A stretch of 64,000 nt of DNA from Marsupella aquatica (Eukaryota > Marchantiophyta). The notes below the pieces were generated by a model. That model was not told where the DNA came from, did not search any database, and saw only the letters and a program-made list of their open reading frames with translations. Position numbers and translations under genes: made by a program. The first letter of the stretch is position 1. Every line of letters starts with the position of its first letter. Shown here piece by piece: positions 45,801 to 58,675 of the stretch. The DNA is taken from contig OZ316891.1 of NCBI GenBank assembly GCA_973895155.1, positions 12,710,001 through 12,774,000 of the forward strand. Direction: 5' to 3'.

Positions 45801-48800
45801 CTGTAAGTCTATGAAAGCACATGTTTTGTAGTTGAGATTATTCTATCAAGGGCCAGGTTTAAGCTTGACAACCTCGAGTATGCTGATGCTGTTACTGCGT
45901 CTGGCTCCGCTTGTCATATTACATCTTAGAGCGTAGAGCTATCCTATCAGTTTCTGAGGATTGAAATATTGTAATGTACTATCAACAGGGGCAGATCGCA
46001 GTCTGCAGCTAGTGGGCAGGTATGTGGTTACAGGCTTTCCGTCATCTCCTTTCGATATGTTATTCCACTTTTTTTATGAGGGTTTTACTTTATCATTTAC
46101 CTTGAGTTTCGCATGGAGGTGTATGCTGAGGAAAAATGGGGAAGACCACCCTCAAACACAACGTATCGTAGCAGTCTCAATTGCGCGGTCTCACATTATC
46201 TCTCAACACTGATTTTTGGTGCTGTGTAGGCTGGTTGGCCAAAAGGTAAAGTCGAAGCTTTCAAATTTGCTCCTCTGTGGAACGAGATCATCACCTCTTT
46301 ACGAGAAGAAGATTATATCAGCAACAGGCCTGTGCTCTACTCCCCGTCATCAGCTTTTTCGCATTTGCTGGCCTAATTTGAGTCTTTCAATATGATCGAC
46401 ATCTAGTTTATTCATAGCAATGTCGCTGTAATTTCAGGGAAAAGGAACTTCTCATCATGCCTAGCAATGTGGAGAGTTCTACGAGCATGGTTCAGTGGCC
46501 CCTTTTCCTACTTGCAAACAAGGTATGCTCTCTATAATACATCCTGGTAGATTCTGGGTCTGGAGTTTGTTTACTGCACCCTCATGGTGAGCACCGTTTC
46601 TGAGAGCCGAATGTGCCTTTGTTGTTCAGGTTTACATGGCGGTTGAAATGGCCCAGGACAACAAGAGTATAAACCAAATTCAGCTGTGGGAAAGAATTGA
46701 GAAGGACGAGTATATGGCTTATGCAGTTGCAGAAGCATATCATGCATTGGAGGCTGTTCTGAAGAATTTGGTCAATGATGAAGCAAAGACCTGGTGGGCC
46801 GTCAGCAAGGCTATTTGTGATTCAGACTTGTTGCAGAGCCTGAATTTATGTTTTGGATGGCTATGTACGTCTGGAACTCTCACTTGAGTTCGACTAGGCA
46901 ACACCAAAAGACCTAAAATAAGCATGGAGAACTGATCTAGTTAGCATTATTGTGTATCCTGATACAGGGTCAGAAGCGTCTTTGGGGATGTGGAAGGTGC
47001 TATTCAAGAAAGTATGCTCGTTGGGCACTTTCATCTTAGACAGGTCAACCTTGTCCTGTTAGGAGTCCAAGCCTTGAGCGGGATTCTGGTACATAGCGCA
47101 ACCTTGTACCCTTTCCAATAGCGGACTCAGAAATCAGGCGTCCTTTCTTGGTAGTTTTCAGAGTTCTTGTGTGCATATGGGATTTTTGATCAGTTTTTTG
47201 GATGCTGAAGCTAACAATTGGTCTCACACCCGTCATAGATATATCCTGAAGATGAGAACCGTAAAAGAGCTGCTGTGAAGGCAATGCAAGATCTCTATGA
47301 GATAGTAATGCATGACTTCCTTTCAGTGGAGCTTAGGTAACTGTGAACGCCCTCTTTGTCATCTACACATATTGTTCTGTCGTTTGCAAATGTGGCCTAC
47401 TACAGGGATTGAATGTGTACGCCATGTGATGTGTAGACCATGTGGACCTGATCTGTTCTCTCAGTTGGTTTGGTTTATTTCCAGTTCCTACCCGATGAGC
47501 GTCAGATTTCTTACGACATATTTGGTTCGTTTCGTTAATCAGGGAGAAATTTGAAAGTTGGACACTGCTAGCTCAAGCGAAAAATGACGGACGACTCTTT
47601 GCCAGTTTAAACTGGCCAACGTCTCTAGAAGAGGTTTGCTCGTGGTTCCTGGTGGAGTGATAATCCTAAGGATATTTGGCCAAGTTATGATGTTTTGATC
47701 AGTCCAGTCTGACGATTTTATTTCTCGAGGGTAGTCGATTTTTTAATGGACGTAGGTTGGTATTAATAAACGCCGTCTTAATCACAAATGCTGTTTTTCC
47801 TGCGTGAGTCAATACTCGTTTCTCGATTGGATTTTGTTTTGTTGAACTGAAGACTATTATGATATAATCTGACCTTGATTTGATGACCCATAAACTTAAC
47901 AAGAACTGGTGTCTCCCGAAGTCACTCTTGTGCATTCAGGTTTCTTTGCCTGAGAAGCTCTTGTTTGTCTGTTTCATCCAGAAAGAAGCGGTGAGAAGGT
48001 TAAACCTACTGCTTACAATCAAAGAGTCTTCAGCAAACATTCCACATAATCTGGAGGCAAGACGTCGGTTGGAGTACTTCACTAATTCCTTGTTTATGCA
48101 CATGCCGGTCGCACCACCCGTTCGGAAAATGCTGTCTTTCAGGTGAGAGTCCCTTCCGTGACCTGTTCTGGAGATCTTTAATCCTGTAGCACGATGAATT
48201 AGCAGAAACAAAAACTTTTGCTGTGTTACCAGGTTTTTCCTGCGTCTGTTAATTTTAGTTTGATGTGGGATGCAGTGTGTTCACCCCCTACTACGAGGAA
48301 GATGTGATGTACGGTAAGGAAAAGTTGGTCGAAAAAAACGAGGATGGTATTTCCATCTTGTTTTATCTTCAGAAGATTTTTCCAGGTAAGATCTTATTAC
48401 ATTGTGACCCTTGCCTGTATAATATGTGAAATAAAAATTGCTCTCCATGTTTAGTTCTGAATGCCTAAAGGTTATGACCTGTTTTTGGGTATGCTGCCCC
48501 ATATTAGCAGATAATTCCCGACAATTTCCTGTATCTCTCATTCTCTTACTATTGTGCTGGTCGAATGTGGGATTTGCAGACGAATGGAAAAACTTGTTAG
48601 AAAGGGTAGGACTGACAGGGATGGAAATGGCGAGACAGCTGAAAAATGAAAAGCTGGATGTGATGGAGTTGCGCTTGTGGGCGTCTTTTCGTGGTCAAAC
48701 ACTTGCTCGAACAGGTACAAGATCTGATTAGATGCTCGCCCGCTGGTAGGATCTAATGTGGAGCACTGCTGAAATGCCAATTCGGTTTCCTAAATCTGGG

Positions 48801-51800
48801 ATGACATCTCGTCCCCTCGATTTGTCAATCACGCAGATTCCGATGTCAATGTTGTTGTAGCCTAAGTCCGGAGGCCAGATAATTGTCGGTGCATTGCTCC
48901 TTATATATCTGATTGGGAAACTAACTTGTGAGCGTGAGACTGGCAAGACTGGTGGATAAATAATCTGTCATTGTTGGACGATGCTTGCAGTTCGGGGCAT
49001 GATGTACTACAAGAGAGCACTAATTCTCGCAAATCTTCTAGAAGCACCAGCAACTGCAGGTACGTGACGTGAGAGGTTGCTGAATGCCTACGACTGTGAA
49101 ATGGTTCCAGTCTCTCAGTTTATGACTAATCAGATTCGTAATTGGGAGGGATTTGAAGCTCTTACTTGTTACGTTCAAATGTACAACCTAATAGTGGCCG
49201 ATGTGTCTGATGTGAATACATTTGTATCACCTCCCAGATATCGAAGAAGGACTTCAATCTTTTGCCGGTGCTGGAGAAACTAACCCAGGCTTCCGAAAAG
49301 CCAGAGCGTTGGCTGAGCTAAAGTTTACATATGTTGTAACTTGTCAAATATATGGTCAGCAAAAACAAAGAAAAGATCCGCGAGCTGCAGATATTTCCTA
49401 CCTGATGAGAAAGTATGCGTGCAGAATTCTTTGACGCTTTTTTCTTGATTGAGCTCATTTTTATCTTCAACAACTGGACATAATCTATAATTTGAAAAAA
49501 TGGTGTGACTGATAGCGTTTTTTTTGAGTGGTTGTGATGTTCTTCAGGTACGAATCTTTGAGAATCGCATACATTGATGTCGTCGAGAGTTTGAAGGAGG
49601 ACAAAAACACGACGACTTACTATTCTAAACTTATCAAAGCAGATGCAGATGGCAATGACCAGGTACCCTCGAGTTCTGTTCAAGGCCCTTTTTTCCTCTC
49701 TGGATTCAAAAATAACTGTTCTTAGCTCTTTTATCACTGTCGATTTTGGATCTTGAGCTTAGTATGGTCTAAAACTTGGTCCTTTCTTTTGTTATCAGGA
49801 AATTTATTCCATCAAGCTTCCGGGCGAGTTCAGACTTGGGGAGGGGAAACCAGAAAATCAAAATCATGCCATTGTTTTCACTCGTGGTGATGCACTGCAG
49901 ACAATTGATATGAATCAGGTACTGGCTGATTCTGAGCAGGAATCGGGTTGGTCATTTTAAGAAATTCATTGCTTCTACGTCAGTGTTAATACTATTTATT
50001 CATTGCTAGACTGGAATTGGTCGTAGTTGTGAAGGACCCACCTAAGTTCCTGAAAAAAAATTGGTATGGTGGTAATTTATATGGGGGATATTCCAGTAGC
50101 AATCACATTGTATCTCTTGGGATGCCATATTTCAGGACAATTATTTTGAAGAAGCATTTAAGATGCGCAACCTCCTCGAAGAGTTCAAGGATAAAAATTG
50201 CTTGAGAAGACCCACTATACTGGGTATTCGTGAAAATGTTTTCACTGGAAGGTATGTTGGGTTTAGGGTAGGCTGAGGACATTATGTAAATACTTAGAAG
50301 AACTACTACTCTGGTTTTTGGATCCTCGTTTCCAGGAGAAAACATTGATAGTAGTGCTTGTTTGAAATATTTGCATACTTGGTACCTTTGTCTGATCGCG
50401 GCGCAGCTCGGTACAATGAGACGATCTTTATGACTTTTTTCCGTTCTTTGTGCAGTGTGTCTTCACTGGCATGGTTTATGTCTCAACAGGAGACGAGTTT
50501 TGTGACATTAGGGCAGCGAGTCCTGGCTCATCCTTTGAAGTAAGTCACTCCTTTTGGACCCCAGACAGAAGAAAACAATCTGATGCAAAACATTGCTCAT
50601 TCAGTTACTGTATTGCTGAACCCGGAGTGGTTTGGTTAGCTTTTCGTCTCATGCTATTGTCTTTTATCCAGAGTCCGGATGCATTATGGGCATCCAGATG
50701 TCTTCGATAGAATCTTCCACATAACACGCGGAGGGATCAGCAAGTCATCAAGGACAATCAACATCAGCGAGGATATCTTTGCTGGTAGTTTTTTCACTTT
50801 GCTGGAAGCCTCATCTTTGAGATTATAGTGCTATTGTTTAGTACAAATCTGAAGAGTTGTCAGAAGTTTTGTTGTGATCAATGATGAATTGCTCAAACGT
50901 TGCTTTTGAACAGGATTCAATTCCACTCTCCGGCAGGGTAATATCACCCATCACGAATATATACAGGTTAGTGTCCCCATCTTTCTGTGGATTGCGTAGA
51001 AACTAGATTTAGTTTGCAATAATTTATTGCTCTTGTGAATTGCGTGTCTTAATTTCATTTGATAAGACTGGGTGTCTTTCTTCTGTAGGTTGGGAAAGGA
51101 CGCGATGTCGGTCTAAATCAAATTGCTTTATTTGAGGCGAAAGTGTCAAGTGGGAACGGAGAACAGATTTTGAGTAGGGATGTGTTTCGTCTTGGCCAAC
51201 TGTTTGACTTCTGGCGAATGCTGTCTTTCTTCTATACGTCTGTTGGTTACTATATAACAACCCTGGTAAGTCACTGGATTTGGTTGTACTTGTGAATTTC
51301 ATTTCATTTTTTATCACAAGAGTGTTCATCGATCAGTTTTTCTATGGGGCTAATTTTTGTTCCGTTGGAATGTAGATGACTGCTTTGGTCGTGTATTTGT
51401 TTCTATATGGCAAATGTTATCTGGTAAGTGTTGAATTGTGCAATCCTCGTTGGTGTTATGTCCTTTCCTCTGCTCAGATGTGCGATCATGTTCTGCGGTC
51501 GCTTTTCAGGTAGACTTTTCAGGGTTTCTCGATTGAGTTTAATCGTCCGTTTTTGTGCTGGAAGATAACAGTGAAATTTCCATGAAATAACCAATTTGAT
51601 CTCATTTTTCAAACAGGCTCTTTCAGGATTGGATCATCAATTACAGCTAGTGGCCGATATTAGTGGGAATGCCGCTCTGAATTCTGCTCTCAATACACAG
51701 TTTCTTCTTCAAATTGGTGTCTTCACAGCCGTTCCCATGATCATGAATTTTATTCTGGAGCAGGGTGTTTTGAAGGTTTGAGCATCTCCCTTCTTCAACA

Positions 51801-54334
51801 TGCCCTGAACCTTTGCGACAGATTTTCAATTAATGAAGTATCTTAGACTCATTTATTTTTCCATCTTGAGCTTGAGAGATGAATCTATAGATTCTAAGTA
51901 CTGATTGGGCTTGACGTGGTTTTTGATGACTGCGATGAAGGCTATAATAAGCTTCATTACTATGCAACTCCAGCTCGCCTCTGTGTTTTTCACTTTCTCA
52001 CTCGGAACGAAGACTCATTACTTTGGTCGAACTGTCCTACATGGTGGTGCGAAGGTGAGACTCAGTTTGAGGTTCAACGCTGTGATCAGGTCGTGTTCAC
52101 ACTTTATGTATCTTCTTAGAAACACAAAATCTGCAATGGCGCTGCCTATGAATGTGGCTATGTGCTGACTTCGTTCAATGTTACAGTACCGGGCAACAGG
52201 ACGAGGGTTTGTGGTACGTCACATTTCTTTTGGAGAGAATTACCGTTTGTATTCCCGGAGTCACTTCATCAAAGCGTAAGTGTGCCTTCTGATCGAGTTT
52301 TAATCTGTAGTTCTTACATTAGCCTGTGAGTAGTGGTCTTATTCCTTCAGTATTCTTCATGCCTTCATTTAAATGGCCTAATTTCATGATTTAAAAATGT
52401 CAAGCACCTGGCTGGAGTTGCGCAGTGCTCAGCCGACCTTTAACATGACGTTTCTGAAACGCAGATTGGAAATCGCGATTCTACTTCTTGTGTACTTAGC
52501 TTATGGACAAGATAACTCGGGGGTTACATATGTGCTGCTTTCATTTAGCAGTTGGTTCCTAGCACTTTCGTGGCTCTTTGCTCCTTACTTATTTAACCCT
52601 TCCGGTTTCGAGTGGCAAAAGTAAGTACGCGCAACTCTTTCCACTACCATGACTGCCCAAGTTTTTCTGCCAAGCATTTATGGAGAAACTGTACCCTCGC
52701 ACAACCTGGCATTGTTGACAGACGTGTTGTATTTGTTCAGGACTGTTGAGGACTTTGATGACTGGACGAATTGGCTCTTTTATAAAGGAGGTATTAGTGT
52801 TAAAGGCGCAGAAAGCTGGGAATCGTGGTGGGAGGAAGAACAGGTAGTTTCTCTTGATTGTCACGGGAAGTTTGTCCCGCAAATTCTTCCCCGTCTTTCA
52901 TTTTTTTTGTTTTGTGACAGCCACAAGGATTGTTATGGAATTTGCGTGGAAATAAATATATTCAATGTGCCTCTGTGTTGAGTTACTAATCATGCCAAGC
53001 TGAATATATTCAGGAACACATAAGGTCCTTGCGAGGACGAATATTGGAAATCATTCTCAGCCTACGGTTCTTCTTCTTCCAGTATGGTATTGTGTACTCT
53101 CTACACGTGTCTGGCAAAAGTACGAGTCTGGCGGTAAGTTCTTGCAGTCCTTCACAGGGAAATTTTGCCCTGTTGTTGATTTTTTCCTTCTGTGTGGGGA
53201 AATCCCGTCTATTTCTAGTTTTATGTACGTAGAATTGCCTCGATTTGGTTGGCGATGATCTGCCACATCTCATCAGATTATGAGATGCGATTAGTTTAAT
53301 GCTAGTATTTGACCTCGTTGGTCTTGAATCATTTTCTTGGTGTTTTAAGTATTGATTCCATTCCATCCATTCCCCTCTACATTGCAAGGTGAAGGCTGAA
53401 ATCGTTGCACCGATCTCTAAATCGAACCCCAAAATCGTATCTGGCTCTTTGCTGTGCAGGTGTATGGATACTCTTGGATTGTATTTATCGGTGTCATCCT
53501 CTTGTTCAAGGTGCGCTGATTTAAGAGATTGGCAGTACGGTAGCAAATTTTATTTTTATAGAGAATTTAAACCTCCACCCACCAGGCAATCCCGGCTCTT
53601 TTGAGAGGCACTGGGAGACTACGGCACCAAAACAAGCCTGCGGAGACGTCTCATCTCTTGGAGTCGGGCTGCATGTGACCATAGTTTTCTTCATACTCCT
53701 GACTCTATTTGATGTATCTTTCACAGGTTTTCACCTTCACAAATCAGTCATCTGTCAACTTCCAACTGATTCTACGACTGTTCCAAGGAGTACTTTTCTT
53801 GGCAATCTTGGCAGCCATCATTGTCTGTATTGTCTTCACAGCGTTGACAATCGGTGATTGCTTTGCAATTATTTTGGCTTTCATCCCCACGGGTTGGGGC
53901 CTTCTTTCTGTAAGCTCTTTCACTCTTCTCGAATATCAACAACATAGACGGCAACCTCTTTTCCCGCAATAATAATACATGATGGTCCTCAACCAGAGGG
54001 AATCATATGTTCGTCCTAGACGTCTTTTTTGTCAGCTTAATTGACTGGGTTGAAGTGTTTTTACTGACAGTTCCTAATTGTCGTCTGCCAGATTGCCTTG
54101 GCCGTGCGGCCAATCTTAGAGCCGTTACGTTTGTATGATATTGTTCGATCGGGTTTCCGCCTGTATGACGCCTTGATGGGTGCCGTCATTTTCACGCCTA
54201 TCGCGATCCTGTCATGGTTCCCATTTGTGTCAACGTTCCAGACACGGCTTATTTTCAACCAAGCCTTCAGTCGTGGGTTGGAGATATCCTTGATTCTTGA
54301 AGGAAAGGAGAAATCCGAAGATCCAGAAGAGTGA
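36835..54334 (+). CDS. Callose synthase, GSL8/GSL10 (CALS10/CALS9) type, 51 coding exons
   Basis: Membrane (1,3)-beta-glucan synthase (GT48) using UDP-glucose. Exons include 36835-37063, 38378-38475, 38776-38931, 39147-39302 and the last 54092-54334; I could chain 51 exons in phase with no stop. Start ATG 36835 gives RAIDNWEHLVRKAL, matching the N terminus of the GSL8/GSL10 branch. N-terminal (Vta1-like) region: ARI/LCEYAYSMAHTLDPQ, GRGVLQFKTGLMSVIR. FKS1 domain 1: YLLIWGEAANLRFLPEC, WRNYDDFNEFFW. After a membrane cluster comes the cytoplasmic glucan synthase domain: NLEARRRLEYFTNSLFM, FTPYYEEDV, GMMYYKRAL, LKFTYVVTCQIYGQQ, NQNHAIVFTRGDALQTIDMN, RMHYGHPDVFDR, GKGRDVGLNQIALFE; then C-terminal membrane helices ending in NQAFSRGLEISLIL. 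Length is about 1,850-1,900 residues, as usual. In Arabidopsis this branch acts in cell-plate callose and pollen development; here that role is inferred. Odd points: a tandem 5' splice site after exon 3 and a GC-AG intron after exon 24. Confidence 0.95.
38926..38934 (+). other. Tandem 5' splice sites after callose synthase exon 3
   Basis: The exon end reads GGCGA then GTATGTTATT. The first GT (38928) is the better donor match but leaves the next exon (39147, GGGAACGAAGCTGAC) out of phase and runs into a stop. The second GT (38932), four bases later, restores the frame and joins PGEY to GNEADNAP. Use of both would switch between a full-length and a truncated product. Confidence 0.5.
46328..46329 (+). 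other. GC-AG intron donor in the callose synthase gene
   Basis: The exon ending EDYISN plus AG is followed by GCCTGTGC, not GT. Joining AG (to 46327) with the next exon after ATTTCAG gives R-EKELLIMP in phase, matching the conserved SNREMDLL-type sequence of this family; the GT six bases on would break the frame. This is therefore a GC-AG intron with a weak donor context. Confidence 0.6.
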
Positions 54335-55150
54335 AATTTCACACTCTCGAGGTCGTCTCGTGGAGCTTCGTTTTAGGAATCAGGACAGTGTTTTATTTTT
54401 AGGGGGTCAAGCACGACCGTTCCTGCAAAGGCCAATTTGTACAGCTTTTATAAGGTGTAATTGTTAAAATTTTCTTCTCAGTAAAGTTTTGAGGTGTTGA
54501 CAAATCAGGATCAGGGAGGAAAGAAATTACTTCACTCTAATCAGTTGTAGGAGGGCTGTATTATTTCAGCTCCCGAGAAGTGCACCACCGAGCTAAACGG
54601 GGAAAAAGACCTTATCATTCATACCTGAACCATCATATGGTGGAGCATGTCGTATTTGTCTACGCTGGACCAAACTTTCTGTGTTGCAGTGCTATTGTTG
54701 TTTTAAAGGCGCAATCAGGCTTGCTCCATTCTCTCTCGATGGTCATCAAGCAGTATTTATCTCTCAGATTACAATTCATTCTTCGGCTACGAATCTGCAG
54801 GACAAAGGATATGCTTTGCTTGAGGCCAGGGAAGTGGGATCACACTTCTCGTAGACCCACGATTGGAGAGAATTTCAGACCATCTTGGATAGAGGAGAGA
54901 ATTCGATTGTGGAACAACTACGGTAATCCAAATGGGCCGTGTATCCTCTCGCATAGAATGTCTGGGAGCTATTGCATGTGAGGAGAACTAGTTTGGAGGA
55001 GCGTACGAGGACACTATTCAGTGTGCAATGTCCACCAAACCTGGTAACAGTCAAGTCCAGATATCCAGGATATTCTAATAGCACTAACCTGAGTACCTCT
55101 GGTTTGCGCACAAGTAAGGGAGACCCTTATCTCGGAAATGCACCTCCTGT

Positions 55151-55338
55151 AGCTGTCTGACCCAACTCACAGGCATAATAGAAATGTCAATGTTTTCTCG
55201 AATCAAAAAAATGACCAGTGAATCAAAAACATGACCAATTAGGGAGCTGTCTGACCCAACTCACAGGCATAATAGAAATGTCAATGTTTTCTCGAATTAA
55301 AAAAATGACCAATGAATCAAAAACATGACCAATTAGGG
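55151..55338. repeat. Tandem duplication, unit 94 bp
   Basis: Copies 55151-55244 and 55245-55338 each start AGCTGTCTGACCCAACTCAC and end ACCAATTAGGGAG; they differ at only two or three positions (for example CGAATC versus CGAATT). Confidence 0.92.
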
Positions 55339-55856
55339 AGTCTCAAAGTCTGGCCTTAACAAGATAAGGCTCTCCCATAACTCAAATTTACTGGAACTCC
55401 CATTAAAGTTATGGAACTCTGTGGGTTGAAATTTGAAATTCGAAGTGGCAGCTGTAGGAGAACTAAAGAAAATTGAAATATGCTACGAAAGCTGAGGCAG
55501 TAACTCCTTCCTTGTGCTACCTCCCCACATTTTAAAAATCCATTAACTAGGTCCCATAACCATAGTAACAGGATGGACCACAAATTCATAACTTTCATTA
55601 GTGACCATGCTCTATTTGTTTCAGTCTAGGATAGTTTATGAATCTTAAATTCAAATAGGTGACCCTATTCCGAAGTATAGTCTGATAGATTTAGGTCTCA
55701 AATCTTATTACTAATTTGCAGAGAGAAGGGTGTAGGGTTGACTGTCGACCAAATGTATGTCAATTGAGAGCATGCTAGGATGTATGGTATGTCAAAATGG
55801 TGGACCATGCATGCTGATTTTTGTTGTCATTCAAAGAATGGGCATCCAAGCCCCTA

Positions 55857-56030
55857 AGAGTAAAGGACTGGTCACCTACAGCTCATGCACTTGAGGGGAA
55901 AGTAGATGGAAAGATTCATCTCACTCTAGGGTAGGTTATGAATGATAGATTGTTCTCAAGTTGGAGTAAAGACTGGTCACTTCCAGCTCATGCACTTCAG
56001 GGGAAAGTAGATGGAAAGATTCATCCTGCA
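55857..56030. repeat. Direct repeat of about 68 bp, spaced by 35 bp
   Basis: AGTAAAGGACTGGTCACCTA at 55857 recurs at 55963 as AGTAAAGACTGGTCACTTCC; both continue with CAGCTCATGCACTT, AGGGGAAAGTAGATGG and AAAGATTCATC. No coding content. Confidence 0.85.
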
Positions 56031-57428
56031 GTCAAGTCACTAGCAATCCAATTATCACACAAGTATGCAATCTGAAATTTTGCATGATGTGTGAAAGTTG
56101 TACTTTGAGATCTAGGTTGGATTTATCCCATCCCTACATACTAAAAATAGGTATAAAATATTTGTAAAACTGATATTTACATGTAATTGGAAATACTAAA
56201 ACATGAATGATCAGACAAATTAATGCATTGTCCTCCGAAACCCCAAAGTGACTTCTTGTAGAGATCATCCAAATCAGATTTAATCTCTGTTCCCATCATT
56301 TCATGTAGCATTAGCCCACACTAGCCCAATTACCCAGTTCTTATTGCGGTCGAGTGGTCATTTTAGAAATTTGATTATTACACATATTTCTTTGTTGCTG
56401 GTCTTTGCATTTATTGGTGCAAGGCCTATCCCTCCTTCCCTGCCACCCCCCCTCATGAACACCTGCACATGTGACAACCCAGTGGAAGCCTGTAGCCCCA
56501 CTTTCCAAGTATCAGTTGGATATAAGTCGGATGCCCCACAAAAGCTTGGGATGCGGGTTGCATACTGTAGTTAGTGTACTCTCACTGGTGCACACCAAAC
56601 AGCAGCACCATCGGGGATATTTAGCAAGGCAGTAAGGCACCAGCATCCAGGTTCTTGAACGGGACTTGGGTTTCCCCTTTGTCCCTCCTTTCACACTCAC
56701 TCAAAGTGGCTAATGTTGGTTCAAACCACGAGAAGAGTTGGAGCATCAGATGCACTTGCCAAAGCAGCTGCAGGGCATTTGATATCGAAAATGAAAATGC
56801 TGCCTTGTGATCATTGATCAACCTTGGCAGGACTTTGTTCCGGGAGCAAAAATATCCCTCAATCTCAGCCAGGCTCAGGAGTAAAACTTCCTGGCTGTGA
56901 CATTGGGGGTTCATAAAATAGGGGGTCTGGGATATGAGACCACGGACGCTTGTGGCTGCCCGGTACAGCTTGAAACGAATGCCTGCCAAAAGTGAACGGA
57001 CTTCCAAAATGGAGGTCCCGTACGTGAGCTACAAATATCCTATGACTTGTTTTGGCACAGGTGAACTTCTTTGCGTTCATCTTTTCTTGAAGAATAGCTC
57101 CCAACCTGCTTTGATGGGCCACTTCAAACTGTCTTCCCCTTTTGTTGCAGGGTCGGTAAGTGGTGACCGGGGCCAACATAGTAGGGCGTCTCAAACTCAC
57201 ATGTCTTTATTCCCAATTGGCACTGGGTAAATCCTTGCGCAGGCCGCCCGGATCAGGTGGTTGGCCCACCAATTTGGCGACCTGAAGTTTTACCCTGGGT
57301 TTTTAATGACCTGGTTGTCAGTTGTGTCTGCTATGTAGGCTTTGCTGGATCGCTATGTCCGCTTTGTCCGCTGTGTGTACTATGCTGGACCTGTTTGGGT
57401 TTGAGGCAAAGTGCAGGCCCCCATGTTG

Positions 57429-57610
57429 GGTACTACACTGTTCACCGCAATTAGTCTTGGTAAAACTATTTGTGTAGCCTACATTTATGGGGCTTACTCT
57501 TTAGTGAAGTACGCATTAAGTACTACGGACTAACACTAATAGTGTACGCATTAAGTAACATTAGTGTAACACTACTTTTGGATCTGCATAACACTATGTG
57601 GATAGAAAAG
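57429..57610. repeat. Fragment related to the MITE at 31969
   Basis: GGTACTACACTGTTCACCGC followed by AATTAG resembles GTTACTACACCGTTCACC...AATTA at the left end of the other element. Downstream are GACTAACACTAA, AACATTAGTGTAACACT and similar words. No matching right end was found, so it is treated as a fragment. Confidence 0.4.
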
Positions 57611-58150
57611 GTAATACTAATTCTGTTTGTGGATAATGCTATTTGGAGACTTTGCTTGGAGGCCACATTCCAAAACCTATTACTTCTTACAAGAAATACT
57701 GAGAGGGTTCCAATACACACATACAAAAGACATTCTCCCTCACCTTAAACAGTTAGTGAGAAGAGTGTGTTTCATGCACCCAAGATCACTAGAAAAAAAA
57801 GGAACAATTAGGGAGTCTAAACATGGCTGCACTGCTTGCCGACCCATGTCAGCCCAAATCAGGAGTAGGACCATACAAATTTGAATTGCTCTACTACAAT
57901 TCAAACCAGATTTAAACCCTAAGTAGTCTTAGCCCAAAAACCCACCACACAAGGGTGTTATTTTCTATTCAAACCTGCCCTGCTCTTAAAGAGTCACATG
58001 ACAAAACTTGGATCCACTAGGTTTCACCTTTTTTAGTATCATTTTCCCAAAATTGTGGAGCAAAGTCTCACCCTAGAAGAGAGAAATGTGAAAAAGTGAG
58101 ATATCTTGGACACTTCTCCACTGGTGATTTAAATTAGTATTATACACATT

Positions 58151-58675
58151 AATTAGAGACTAACACGAATTCCAAGATAGGATCCAGAGGGAGTTAGCAT
58201 CCACCTTGTTACCAGGAGTCCCATCCTGGTTGCAAAACGTTGTCAGCCATCCCATCCCAGCGTACACGTCTCCACTTCCTGTAGTTTTGCCGCTTCGTTC
58301 AACGGAAAAGGGATTTTTGAAATTTCGATTGTCGATGCGAAATCTTTCGAGAATTGTCAACATTCGGTGATGGAAGAAGATCGACGAAAGCTCTACTGTG
58401 TTTGATGTGGAGAGAGGCGCAGTCCATGCTCAACACTGTTTCTGGACTTCTCGTCAGGATTTGTGTCCCTTGGCCATTCTCTCCGCTCAAGACTGAAGTA
58501 TCCATCTATCACCTCGGTCGAGTGTCCCGCGAAGGTTTGCAATTTGTTGTCTGTGATGATGTGTCTCGGTTTGAGTTGCTCCATATCCATTCCAATTTGG
58601 TGATACTCCCTCCCCACCGTGAAGTCTGGTCCAGAGAAAAAAGGTTTGCAAGGATCTCTGTTAGTCAGCATCGGC
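58151..58675 (+). other. Probable promoter and leader of the B-box/DUF2786 gene
   Basis: Short open frames only. A pyrimidine-rich stretch (TGATACTCCCTCCCCACC at about 58601-58618) lies shortly before the start codon. No TATA box was identified with confidence. Confidence 0.35.

Larger units (their letters stand above)
54335..58150. other. Spacer downstream of the callose synthase gene
   Basis: The first 200 bases after the stop are probably the 3' untranslated region. The remainder has no recognised gene. It carries two tandem duplications (55151 and 55857), and near 57429 a sequence like the left end of the MITE at 31969, followed by TAACACTAA/TTAGTGTAA words. Confidence 0.45.
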
